Source: Apostichopus japonicus
Lineage: Eukaryota; Echinodermata; Holothuroidea; Aspidochirotida; Stichopodidae
Direction: 5' to 3'
Length of the DNA stretch: 64,000 nucleotides
Assembly: GCF_037975245.1 (NCBI RefSeq)
Contig: NC_092578.1
Span: 7,281,501 to 7,345,500 of the forward strand
Both the position numbers and the translations under genes were made by a program. Below, one piece after another: positions 1 to 10,719 of the stretch (position 1 is its first letter; each line of letters begins with the position of its first letter). The notes beneath the pieces are model-generated. The model was not told the origin of the DNA and made no database searches. It saw only the letters and a list, made by a program, of their open reading frames with translations.

Positions 1-74
1 TAATTATTGCTTGCCAAGGATAGGAATTGATAACTGCTTTGAAAACTCACCTCTCCCTTCCCTACATATACTAA

Positions 75-475
75 CTTCCTAAGCAACCCCTTCCCCCCAC
101 CCCCCAACAATTCCAATCGCCTTTCACAACAGACTATACACATGTTGCTCTATATGCATACCTTCACTACCTCTCTCCTAAGGCAAACCCTCCGCCCCCC
201 CCCCCCAACAATTCCCATCGCCTCTCACAACAGACTCTAGACATCATGCTCTATATACACATAGACTTTTTCAACTATAAAGATATTTTGTTTGCTGGAA
301 TATTTTTTGCCTATGATGCAAAGTAATTAAACAAAATAATTAAACAAAGTTATTAAACAAAGCAATTAAACAATTAAACAATCCAGTTAGACATGATGCT
401 CTATATACGCATAGACTTTTCAACTTAAAAAGATATTTTGTTTGCTAAAAGTTTGATGAATTTTTGTTTGCCTAT
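75..475. repeat. Three-unit local tandem repeat
   Basis: Three diverged copies of a segment containing CACAACAGACT...GCTCTATAT(G/A)C begin near 75, 178 and 385. The second and third also share ACATAGACTTTTTCAACT...AAGATATTTTGTTTGCT. The segment lies in the integrin intron downstream of exon 4b. Confidence 0.7.
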
Positions 476-480
476 GCGAA

Positions 481-1420
481 GTAATTAATCACTCCACAGT
501 TTAATTTATTTCCTTTTTTTATAGATAATATGTAACAATTTATTTATGCACTGTAGCAAAGTCTAGACATTGGCACTGATAGGAATACCATCTCACAAGA
601 CATAGTAATAATTCCTTTGGTAAGAGTTCCCCCACTGATCTCCCAACCACCCAACCACCGCCTCACCCCTTCCCTATCAAAGTATGCATATTAACATTTG
701 TCTCCTTGTGACATGAAAACTTGCTTCCATTTTAAAAAGGCCCAAAGTGTGTTGTGGTTGAGTTACACCAAGGAGCACCGTCCATTTTCTGTCCAGTTTG
801 TTCTCTCCTTCTCCCCCTCCCTTTCACCTTCTCCTAAGATTAAATGGTTTGCCCCCAAGTAGCAGCCACCACCACCCCCATAATTATCAATACATTTCTC
901 AACTGAGTTTTAATAACTCACATTAGTTGGATCCTGCAATTCATGAATAAGTTTTGACAACGTATCACACCAAGATATTTTTTCTACAGTCTATACAACA
1001 CAAACAATTTTTTGTACCTTTCGGTCCGTTTTTCTGTTTTTTTTTCCTTCTTCGAACATCCAAATAAAAAAACAGGCGATGTATTGCAGGAAACTATAAA
1101 GATGGTATATTTTGAATTCTTCTACACTCATTTTTTCATCAGAATATTATTTCTTTCAGGTGAGCACTGGATCATATCTCAGCATCTTTTGTAAATTGAT
1201 GAATGCCTACCGAGACATTATCAACGACAATTCTGTTTAATACTCATTCCCATTCGTTTCTTGAGTTTACGAGGGAGTTCTTAAAACTCCATCATGTGTT
1301 TTAATACAGAATTTACACAGCCAAACTTTTTCAAACACAGACAAACATGGACAGACAATTTCATGTAAGTATTCTTTCTTTCTTTCTTCTTCTTCTCATC
1401 TTCTTGTAAGTTACACTCAC
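481..1420. other. Integrin intron downstream of exon 4b, no exon found
   Basis: AT-rich intronic sequence with short pyrimidine tracts. I looked on the minus strand for the next integrin exon (a CQAG-type segment and blade 3) and did not find it, so it should lie outside the window. Confidence 0.6.
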
Positions 1421-1553
1421 CATAAAGACATGGTCTAGTTTTGTTCACACTTGCGAAATCCAACTCTGCGTTTATTTCATAACATGCTCCGTTCGGTAGA
1501 ATGACCTTCACAGTTTCTTTGAAGAAGTGATTTGACCAGCGATGGGCGCATGC
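1421..1553 (-). CDS. Integrin alpha, exon 4b (second alternative exon)
   Basis: A 133-bp exon with the same phases as 4a (0 in, 1 out), between acceptor CATCTTTAG and donor GTGAGTGTAAC. It encodes 44 residues: ACAHRWSNHFFKETVKVILP then NGACYEINAELDFASVNKTR and PCLY. It keeps the canonical CAHRW and LPNGxCY...PCL landmarks of the integrin alpha4/alpha9 group. It differs from 4a by three extra residues in the loop before LPNG, by opposite local charge, and by a new N-glycosylation sequon (NKT). About 55-60% of aligned positions differ, so the duplication is old and both copies appear to be kept functional. The exon that should follow lies beyond the left edge. Confidence 0.93.
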
Positions 1554-3183
1554 CTAAAGATGAAGTTTATAATTCAAGCAAAGAAAATAGGCATCTACAC
1601 TTGATGGAAAATGAACGGGCAGACAAACATTAAAAACAAAAACAAAAGAAAATAACATAACATAAAGAAAGGCAGACATGAACCCTAGGAGAAAATAAAG
1701 GGCACAAAATGCTGCTAACTTCAATATACTAATAAACCAAAAATGTAAGACAAGAACGAGGGTTAAAAGCATGCTGTGAAGTCAGTGGAAAAACAGACAT
1801 CTCCACAATAAATGTGTCAGGTGAGGCTTTTTAAGGAGTAATTGGAAACAAAAGTTTGTCTTTTCATATGGATTCAGATCATAAATATTCCATATTCTGG
1901 GAAAGGCCAATTTTTTCTTTCTGTCTTTGTGGGTTTTTATACAATTCATTTTTAACCTTTCAAACCGTGGGATGATGAGATGCATTCCCATCTCCACCCC
2001 TGCCATCACTCCTTCCCATCCTAAACTCCACCCCCCACCCCCCCCACTCCCCAATTCAAACCACTCAAATAATTCTGAAAATAAGAATTTCTTAAAGAGG
2101 GTCACTAAAACACTTTATCCACAAACAATGAATGGTCAAAAAAATTTATGCTTTATTAAATGAATTATTTCTTTTGGGGCTTTTAATTTGTTATCTTTCA
2201 TTTGATTATGAAGGCCAGAGAAGTGTTTAATTTTTGGCCTCTACAAATCTTTCCTATTTCTTTCAATTTTTTTTTTCAATATGAGAAATGAATGATGGTA
2301 CAGTACTGGTTTTTTTTCTTTCTTCTCTTTTTGTTTTTGTTTGTTTTGGCCTGGCCTTGAAGAGTGGCGCGCAATCCAATTATCCCTGGAAGGGGAAAGA
2401 CAAAACTTAACGCAAGAAAATTTGATATGATTTCTCTGAGGCTGTTACTTTGATGTGGATTTAGATCCATTTTACTCAATCTGTTAATTGACTGTGGTTT
2501 AGTATGGTGTCTTTGGCATACATGTGGGTACATCAAGAGCGGAGGATAAAATGATGATACTGTGCAAATGCTGCAGCTGTGAATCTGTGCGAGAAGCAAG
2601 CTGTTAATTACAAAGCTGGTTAGTGGTTGGAAGATGCAATTCATGCTAGCATGCCAATTGTGGACGTCCAACATCCGTTTGATGATCCCTCCCAACTATC
2701 GCACTCACCCCCCCCCCACCCTACTCTTCCCTCCTTTGGGCCACTGGTTTTTGGATAAATCATAAAGGACAATACAATACTAATGGTGACAATGGCTAAA
2801 CTGCTTGTCCCCAAGTACAATTTTCCCATATAACTGCATGGTAGTAAATATGTTTGAGTACATAAATACTACAATGGAACACACAAATTTCATTAATATT
2901 TAAGATTTTGACTTCATTTTTCTTTTCTTTTTACAAATTTTTTGAGACAGTTATTGGAATTGTACTGGAACAACGAGGGAATTTTTTTTTTTTTTTTTTT
3001 TTTTTGGGGGGGGGGGGTTGGGCGTCGCTGCTGTAACAGACCAGTTTCTTTCCAGTTATTGGAATTCTTCTGGAACAACATCTAGGGATTTCTTTTTTTC
3101 TTGTTTTTTTCGGACGCTGTAACAAACCAGTTTCTGTCAAAACCGTTAAGTTTTCTGTCTTGCGGGATCATAGTGTCACTCAC
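1554..3183 (-). other. Intron between alternative exons 4a and 4b, with a local duplication
   Basis: The 1.6-kb intron separates the two alternative exons. Next to the exon 4a donor, a segment of about 100 bp starting CAGTTATTGGAATT and including CTGTAACA(G/A)ACCAGTTTCT occurs twice (about 2946-3049 and 3053-3138). The first copy is interrupted by a run of about 22 T followed by 13 G. No other exon is evident. Confidence 0.65.
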
Positions 3184-3307
3184 CATGGAGACAAGGTCTC
3201 TCTTTAACAACTGATGAATATTCAAGGTTGCTGTTGATGATGTAACACACACCATTAGGAAGGATAGCGTCACTGTAAAAATCGTTAGCCCAAAGATGGC
3301 CGCAGGC
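3184..3307 (-). CDS. Integrin alpha, exon 4a (first of two alternative exons)
   Basis: A 124-bp exon entering in phase 0 after acceptor GTGCTGTAG and leaving in phase 1 before donor GTGAGTGAC. It encodes 41 residues: ACGHLWANDFYSDAILPNGV then CYIINSNLEYSSVVKERPCLH. It aligns with the integrin alpha4/alpha9 stretch CAHRWKN....LPxGxCY(I)I.xxL......PC, which follows the QWLGV block of exon 3. The Arg of the usual CAHRW is Leu here (CGHLW), and there is no N-glycosylation site. Together with exon 4b it forms a same-phase duplicated pair. Including both would shift the reading frame because 124 is not a multiple of three, so the pair should be spliced exclusively. Confidence 0.93.
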
Positions 3308-6300
3308 CTACAGCACACAAAGAGACAAGGACACATGTATAGAGGATATGACAAAGGTCACAAAGGGCCATTGGCCTGAGACAATATACAGAAGAGATGA
3401 CAAAAAGATGAAGAGAACAGTTTATAGAGGAACGGTGTGAGGGTACGCAGTCTGCCGATTAATTAGTCCAAAAGATAGCTGCAAAGGTGTTATGTAACTC
3501 ATTGTTTAGGGGTACAAATGACAGGAAAAGAGGTACATGTAAATTTGGTTGGGAACACATGTATGAAGAGCCAGTGGTTCAGTTTGATGCCTCCCTCTTG
3601 TAAAATTGACCTCTTTGAGGAAGGTGGGAGAAACATTTATACCTTTACTCTATCCTGCCACTAGCTGTGCAGGTGTAATCTCCTGCAAGGAATAAATCAT
3701 CTGAACCCTGCATTACAGCAACATGATGTACACTGTAATCATCACTTTTAATTGCCATTAGGACATCATTCGCTATATGCCGTTGCCAAATTCATGTATG
3801 ATGTATATGTACACAACATAACACCAGACAGTTTTGCATAAAAATATCTTTGCCAAGCAAGTTAATTAATTGCTTAATGACCATGTGGTTTTCACCTAAT
3901 GACACGGCATATTATCCCTGTCACTGTGCAACGGTACCGAGATTCTGTAGCATTGCTGCACTCTAGTTCTGTCCATTTCAGTGGTTTTCATCAAGCCAAC
4001 CCACAAACGATGTGCTTAATATGGTTTATATGGCCATTGAAAAATGCAACATTTTGGATAGAATAGATAACGGTCATATATGTATGACAGGGATATCATC
4101 TAGTGTATAATTTCTGCTTAGTAGTTTCGAACTTTATCCTTACCGATACTAAATGTTCTTATATGTTCTTAAATTAAACTGAAACTATTAACAAATATCC
4201 CTTCTCCTGAACCAGCTACCATATCTATTCAAATTGTAGGGCAGGATAAGAAGTGTTAAACCCAGAGGTCACCAACTGGGGAATATATTAGTCATATGCC
4301 CATGTCCCATCATGGGGTACTTTTATAGGGAATATATATATATATATATATATATAAGGAATTTTAAGTGAACCACAGAAAATTAACACACCGCACAGAT
4401 TTCACTTTTCACGTCGTTTTATAAGTTAAAAGTCGTTTTATATTTAATGCGGCACAACGTCTTGATGGTTAGATGGTGTACAGTTGCTTTATACAGTGCT
4501 GAAGTTGACTTTTGGTATGTATAGATCTGTATACTATCGAGCGATGGACATAGAAATCTATGCATTCAAATTAGTCTCGTACAAGATTTGCCTGATCGGG
4601 AATGCTTAAAAATATCACGGTCTTGAAGATAAGCTAGGAAGAAGGACCTCGAGTTGCGTAGTGACTTTAGTCTTTAGACTTTAGTCACATCTTCACTTCA
4701 AATATTACGAAGCATCGGAACTTTTCTTAAAATGAAGATCTTGACCATTGGCCTTTACGGGCACATTTTTTTTACTCCACTTTTTCTTTTTTACCACAGC
4801 TTTTAGTCGAAACATTTGGGTTGTGACAGGTTCAGACTGGACCAAGTAAATACTGTACGTACCATCTTCAAATGTGACTGTTTTATTCACAAACTATGAT
4901 AGTCTTTACTCTTTCTGGATATATCTGAATAAGAACCATTCACAATATTTTCAGTTATGAGTGTGTTGTGGGGGTTGTTTTTGTTTTTCCTTCCTTCCTT
5001 CGGTCAAACCTTAAAAAAGGAATTAAGAAAAGTATTTTGCCAACTGCAAATTTCCAAAGTTGCCGATGTGATTTCCAGTTTCCTCTGTTTCACTTAGCCG
5101 ATTGCTAAATATGGTCTATACATTTTGAATGATGCAATGTTTGCAATATAGCACTTGGTGACATATTAAGCATCATTTTTTATTTGGAACCTACTGGCAA
5201 CAAATTTTGTGAAAATGGTATGAGAATATAAAAATAAACATTTGTATTTTGTAATATAGTGATAATATAAATTTATATATTGCATGATAATAGTTATAAA
5301 TAGAGGATCACATTTCTTGTCATGAGGGGATCGATGTTGGGATGAAATATCCAATTTAGAGAAGAAGCCATGAAAACATATATTATTAAGGCATCAGTTG
5401 CCAATTCTGTATCAGTTAGGACAAAGCAATTTTGTAAAAACAGATGAAAAGGAAAGGAGAGAAAAAAAGGAAAAATAAGAGGCGTTAGCAACCCTCAGAA
5501 GCCCAAACCGTATTAACAACAGTGGAACACACATACTGACAAATACAGTACAGAAAGACAAAACCCTTAACATTGGTACTTGTAATTTAGTCTTCAAGAA
5601 ATTTAATTCCTAGGTATGAAATGAAATGACATGTGAATTATCAGTATATTTCCAAATTCTTTTTACATAGAAAAACAAAACCCATTCCAATATTTATCTA
5701 CATTTTTTTTTTTATAGAATCACACTTAGCCTTAGATTTTCTGTACAATCATCAAAGAGTTCACTATAAAATATAATTATGCTCTCTGTCAATTTGTAAA
5801 TTGATACCATTTTAAACCAACCACACATGTACATTGATCAGTCGCATTTATCAGTAATAACATTAAATATTGACAGCTTTCGGATCCCTGGTTTTCAAAG
5901 TGGGGGTCGCGACCCTTTTCAGGGGTGCCAACCAATTTTGAAGGGTCAACAAAGCATTTGGAAGGAAAACAAGACATTGCCAATATGTTTGAGTGAAGAA
6001 AAAAGTTGATTGATAACTTTAACACCAGATTTGCAACTAAGCTCCCTAAAAAAACATAAAAAATTCTCAATTTCTGGGGATAGTTCCCACTCATATACCC
6101 TTAATATAACCCACAGGAGGATCGCCAATATTTATGAAGGTGACAATTTGGGCCACCAAGGGGAAAATTTTGAATACCAGGGTTTTATAGCATGGACATG
6201 TTAAGAAGTTGCCCATGTCTATCAGAATGTCATGTTCATGATGTCTGGTGAGTGTAAAATTGGCATTCCAATCTCAACCATTAGCAGAAAAGATTATGTC

Positions 6301-7242
6301 CATTCCTGGTCAAAGACAAACAAATATACTTCCGTGCAAAGCTGGACATGGCTGTTAAACACCTTAAACTTTCTTTTTGTTTCTTCACCTATGTTCTAGT
6401 CTAAGCTAAGAGGAAACTTTGAATCCTGGAAATTTGTCTTTAGCTTTTCCAGTTTCAAGATATATATTCACCTATGAATATTATGCAAAAATCTCTTGAA
6501 GGTTAAATTGATGATATCAGTTCCTTTGATGCTGGGCTGTTATGTTAATCCATTGTTTTATAAGTATTAGTAACTCAACCAAAACATGTTCTATGAATTA
6601 GTTATAAAGAAAAAACAGAGCTCCCATTGGGTGTAACATACTGATCATATTATGAACATATCATTTGAGGTCATATTCAAGTCTTATGATTTCCAATTGA
6701 GTTTTGTGTTGCATATGAGGAACTGACTTAGGGGCCTGTGTATTAGACTACATAGTCCAGTCACTATAACAGATGAGCCTCAGCTGTGTCAAGGGGGCAT
6801 TTCTCAGAAATTAAAGGGTAATAGACAGAAATACAACTTTGACTTATAGGGAAAAATGGATAACTGTCTAAATTCATCCGTTTAACATTTAATTTGTATG
6901 GGAACACAATCAGCTGCAACTAAAGCCAATGGAAAAGATTTATCTTGGGGAAGCAGACGACCAGGTACTCCTTATAATACATGCAGTTTCAACTGATATA
7001 AACTTTGTATTTGTTATCTTGCAAAAATTCATTTTTCAACTGTGGCTATTATCTACATTCCTTAAATTTGACAAATTACTAAACTGTAGATGAGTACAAA
7101 GCTGACGTTTAAAACCGAAAGGAAAGCCACATGACTCTATGTATGTATCATGTAACCATAAATAGTTCATTTAGTTATAAAATAACCAGACAAATCAGGT
7201 ATATTTGACTCATTTTTACTATGGCAATAGAGTAGTACTTAC
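3308..7242 (-). other. Integrin intron 3
   Basis: A 3.9-kb intron before exon 4a. It holds a (TA)n run at about 4331-4356 and a patch at 5880-5950 with GGGGTCGCGACCC, a motif common in old hAT remnants. It also holds one weak exon-like segment (4795-4893, listed separately). The rest is AT-rich sequence with no recognisable coding content. Confidence 0.6.
4795..4893 (-). CDS. Possible cassette exon or exon fossil inside integrin intron 3
   Basis: A 99-bp open segment, phase 0 at both ends, bounded by a weak acceptor (ACTATCATAG) and a weak donor (GTG|GTAAAA). It would encode 33 residues: FVNKTVTFEDGTYSIYLVQS then EPVTTQMFRLKAV. It does not resemble any integrin alpha segment. It loosely resembles exon b of the gene at 48.4 kb (IVDCTIQTTLRDGTYIVYEL): a hydrophobic strand, then DGTY, I/V and Y. 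Either a fossil of that gene family landed here or the likeness is chance. Its phase would allow in-frame inclusion between exons 3 and 4. The splice signals are poor. Confidence 0.22.
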
Positions 7243-7352
7243 CACAACTTTCCCATTTCGCCCCGACTTCCTTGCCAAAGAAACACCAAGCCACTGGCCA
7301 TCTTTGGAATCTTCCACCAATGGCCTTTCACCTTGTCTGCTTCTTTGATTAC
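7243..7352 (-). CDS. Integrin alpha, exon 3 (blade 2, QWLGV motif)
   Basis: Internal exon of 110 bp between acceptor CTTTGAAG and donor GTG|GTAAGTAC. Read from the phase set by exon 2 it gives G-NQRSRQGERPLVEDSKDG then QWLGVSLARKSGRNGKVV. The (D/N)xQWLGVS(L/V)A......G(K/R)V block is diagnostic of integrin alpha blade 2 and is closest in form to the alpha4/alpha9 group (WMGVSLAR...DGRVLACAHRW in alpha9, from memory of the family). A longer open frame on the same strand runs through this segment out of phase and is not the coding frame. The exon ends in phase 0, so exon 4a or 4b can follow directly. Confidence 0.93.
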
Positions 7353-9397
7353 CTTCAAAGTAACAAAAAAGTTGTCCCACTTTATATCAAAATATGTAAA
7401 ATTTCGCAAACCAAACACACAGCCAAGAAGAAAAGTACCTGTTATGATGTAGGCTATAGAAAATTTCATAGCGTTCCTTTTAAAAAACACTAATCGGAAA
7501 ATCATTTTGTTTAAATCTCTCATCTTCAAACAAATAGGGATCTGATACTGTAAATTCATAGGCCTAGGAGTAGGACCACAGTGCTCAGAGTATGGTATCA
7601 ATGAAGTAAGAAAGTCCCATTTACGGTGAACTTATAGCTCACAACATCCTTGCTTGGGAAAACCTAACATAGCTTACTAAGTAATACTAAATTTATACAA
7701 AATATAACATCATTTTTGCAACTAAATAACATAAAAATATTTTCAAATTGGGGGGGGGGGGGGGGAGTGCCCACTCATATACCGGCCCCCAAGAATGTCG
7801 GGCCCAATTGTGAGGAGTAAGCCTTCGTTAGGCCTATTCATATGACATTTGTATTAGCCATGATTGTGGCTGCCAGAAAGCCTACCAGAATTCATTTCAC
7901 ACTTTAATAGTAGGCCTAACACTACAGTAACACAAAATTTAGGCCTACAGTACACTGAACTAAAAAATATGACAGGATGATAGTTATTTACAACACTAAC
8001 AGTGCAATGCACCAGAAATCCGCACCAGGCCGCCATTTTGCCTAGCTCAAGAAATCCCAGCTCTGCGTCTTTACATGACAAGCAGAGCCGCATGAAATAC
8101 GTACGAATCAAATGGAGGATTGTTAAAAGTACCAAGCAAAGTCCCCATATTCATTTGTGAAACTTTTGGTGTTCAAAGTTTTGTTGTTGCTTTATCCATA
8201 AGCAGGGTGAAATTGAAGGGAGGGGGATGGGCTGAACTGATCCCTTTGTGGAGTGCAGGTTATACTGGCCAGTTGGGAGGGGTCCTAAGGGCGAAACATG
8301 TTGAAAGCATGAAATGCATTAGCATGTCAGACCTTTTGATCTAGGGTGGGGGCAGGGGACAGAGAGTGGGAAAAAACTTCTGGAGGGGGGAAATACACCA
8401 TTTTGCCAAATCACGTTGGGTGCTGCAAATGTTAGGGACAGTGCCAATTATAACCTCCCCCCTTCCCCCTCCCAACTCCTTGGTGATGCAAAATGCATTA
8501 AAACTGCATGCCAAACAGGCATTTTGACGAATCAGACAACTGCAGCTTGCTGTTAAACTTACTACACTACATCATGATCAACCAACCCATTGCACCCATA
8601 GTAAATTTTATTTGAGCTAAGCAACATTGCGGCAGCGGTCACGTGATACATCGCTACATGGCGATACCTTTCCGGAGCTCTAATCATTCCTCGTTATGTG
8701 ACTTTAGTGCTACAGTCGCCTCAGCTAGGTAAGACCACTGTATCACTTTCTGTTGGCTAGACCTAGGCTAGTACACTGAATTAAAAGTGGGCTAGTAAGT
8801 AGTAGGCTAGTAGCCTAAAATTAGACTAGGCCTAGGCGATAAATGGTTAACCGTGCAATCCTACGATAGTCGAGGAAGCAGAAAGAAACATCTCTAAATT
8901 AAATACAAGCATGACAAACACCTTCAATACCTATATTAAGACATGGCAACATTTAGACAACTAAGTCATGAACCTTTTTAATAGATTGCAAATCCATTCT
9001 CACTGTATTTAGCTTTTTTTTTGTCCAAAGGCCGACTGTTCTAGCCTACGGGAATATTCACATATACCATACAAGTTCCATATGTAATAGGCCTATGCTC
9101 TAGCCTAGCCGGCCCAGGGCACGACGGTAAATGACGGTAACTATGAGATGCCGTGAAAACACACTGCGCAAGATCACAATATGGTAGAGAAATGTGGTTG
9201 GTTGAAAGTTACTTTTGTGAGTGTTTGCTCAACCAGGGAGCTGCTACTCTAAGAGTAGCAGCTCCCTGGCTCAACTGTTACCGTAGCACTTACGGACGTG
9301 TACGTTGTTTTCGAGCAAAATGAAAATGGTTACTTAATATGCAAGTGGTTACTTACTTTGGTTACATGACATGACTGATATATTTTTCAAACTATTA
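7353..9397 (-). other. Integrin intron 2, right part, no exon found
   Basis: Intronic sequence with a G-run element edge near 7750-7800 (ending in a CCCACTCATATACCGG-type repeat) and a GC-richer patch at about 8600-9300 with many TAGGCCTA words. A perfect palindrome lies at 9233-9269. No coding exon is recognised. Confidence 0.55.
9233..9269. repeat. Perfect 18-bp-arm palindrome
   Basis: CCAGGGAGCTGCTACTCT (9233-9250) is followed by one A and then its exact reverse complement (9252-9269). No mismatch is seen in 18 bp of arms with a one-base spacer. Confidence 0.95.
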
Positions 9398-9405
9398 CTT
9401 TAAAT

Positions 9406-10490
9406 CAGGCGCGGCGGAACGGAAAAATTATTGGGGGGGGCTAATGTGTGGAGACTATCTAAGCGGAGCGCCACCATCGGTTGGCGCGGAGCGTACAAGA
9501 AAATTTTGGGCTTTTTCAACCCCCCAGATGGCCGGAAACGGCACTTCCCGAGTGTTTTATGCTTCGAATACCTAGCCCTAAAATATGGGTCTCAAGCCTG
9601 CAATTTCTCAGATTACACGTAAAAGTCTGTAAAAACATTGTTATTTGTATATCCGATGGTGTTTTAAGAGAGTAGCTATTACTCGTAGTGTTCTCGCAAA
9701 GACGTTTTTTGAGTGTAGTAAGGGCAGTGGCGGAGCTAGGGGTATTGGTCAGGGGGGGGGGCAAGAATGGTCTGTAGGGGCACTTTCGACACTATCTAAG
9801 CGGAGCGCCACCACAGGTTGGCGCAGAGCGTACAGAAATTTTTTGAGTAAAGATACTCCCTAGATTGCAGGAAATGACCCTCTCCGGGCCTTGCTAATTT
9901 GCAGATAAACGGAGAATAAATAGGTGTCGTCGCCATTTTGTCGGAAAATTACACCAACAGAATATGACAAATGTCAACAGATAGATGAGAGCGCAATAAA
10001 ATAGTCAATAATCGCGAATAAGTTAAAAGTAGTGAAAAGCTGAAAAGGGCACCAGCAGTCTATTTGAGTCCGTCAGGGGGTGGGGACATCCGCCCCTGAC
10101 TGTATGGACGCTTCGCCACTGAGTAAGGAGATGTTGGAGAACTGGCTGAAATGAGGCAAGTCATTGGCCTAAGACGAAGTTGTGTTGAGCTTACCGGTAC
10201 TCACACTCACTGCTTCCACTTTTCACGGGGCGTGAAGAAGCGGTTGGGGTGACAATGTGGTCTACAGCCAGGGGACGGGCCGAGGGTCCCCCAGCATTTA
10301 CTAAAATTATTACACCTGTATAGTATACGTGTGCATCGGACAGATCGACAAGTATGCATTGAAAAATGGGCAGATGCACGTTTCGGAGCCTTGGTAAATA
10401 TTGGGGGGGCTTATTATGCATTTGCCCCCTCAACTTTTTTATTGGGGGGGGGGCTGAGCCCCCCAAGCCCCCCCGGTTCCGCCGCCACTG
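9406..10490. mobile_element. hAT-like non-autonomous element H1
   Basis: Begins CAGGCGCGGCGGAAC and ends GTTCCGCCGCCACTG (inverted termini). It is flanked by a perfect 8-bp target duplication, CTTTAAAT (9398-9405 and 10491-10498). Terminal CA..TG and an 8-bp duplication are the hAT pattern. It has no transposase. It contains the subterminal hairpin core (about 9461-9511) and element H2 nested inside. It lies in integrin intron 2, about 100 bp downstream of exon 2 in gene order. Confidence 0.88.
9725..10121. mobile_element. hAT-like non-autonomous element H2, nested in H1
   Basis: Begins CAGTGGCGGAGC and ends GCTTCGCCACTG. The flanks AGTAAGGG (9717-9724) and AGTAAGGA (10122-10129) match at 7 of 8 bases. 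H5 at 25050-25444 is the same family in reverse orientation. Insertion into H1 shows that H2 moved later than H1. Confidence 0.85.
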
Positions 10491-10588
10491 CTTTAAATCA
10501 TAACTAGAAAATTATAATATACTATATTTTCGATTAAATGAAACGATGATTATAACATCATGAATGCCTTAGTAGTTAGAGACTGTAC

Positions 10589-10719
10589 CTTCATTATCGA
10601 AATTCACTTGGGTACATCTGTGGTTTGACGCAGGTGTCAAGTTGCATTTGAAAACGGCTCCAGGTCGGTGTAATGATGGTTGATGAGCTGAGCTAGATCG
10701 CGGTGCACCGACGAGTAAC
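10589..10719 (-). CDS. Integrin alpha, exon 2 (blade 1, FG-GAP end)
   Basis: Internal exon of 131 bp. The acceptor follows a pyrimidine tract ending TTTTCAG; the donor is GAAG|GTACAG. Read after the split Trp it encodes LLVGAPRSSSAHQPSLHRPG, then AVFKCNLTPASNHRCTQVNF and DNE. This is the conserved integrin pattern LLVGAP..RPGAV(Y/F)KC......C..(I/V)NFDNEG, and the two Cys form the standard blade-1 disulphide. NLT is a potential N-glycosylation site. The exon enters in phase 2 and leaves in phase 1, matching exon 1 before it and exon 3 after it. The 7.3-kb intron before it and 3.2-kb intron after it are both rich in transposable elements. Confidence 0.95.

Noticed and set aside
3082-3354. 90-codon minus-strand frame over exon 4a
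   Set aside because: It is not the integrin frame. The conserved frame is defined by the GCTGTAG acceptor and the GTGAGT donor.
7239-7601. 120-codon minus-strand frame at integrin exon 3
   Set aside because: It is out of phase with the integrin reading. The conserved QWLGVS...GKVV sequence is in the neighbouring frame between good splice sites.
10191-10466. 91-codon minus-strand frame
   Set aside because: It lies inside hAT element H1 and includes G/C-run sequence. There is no domain.
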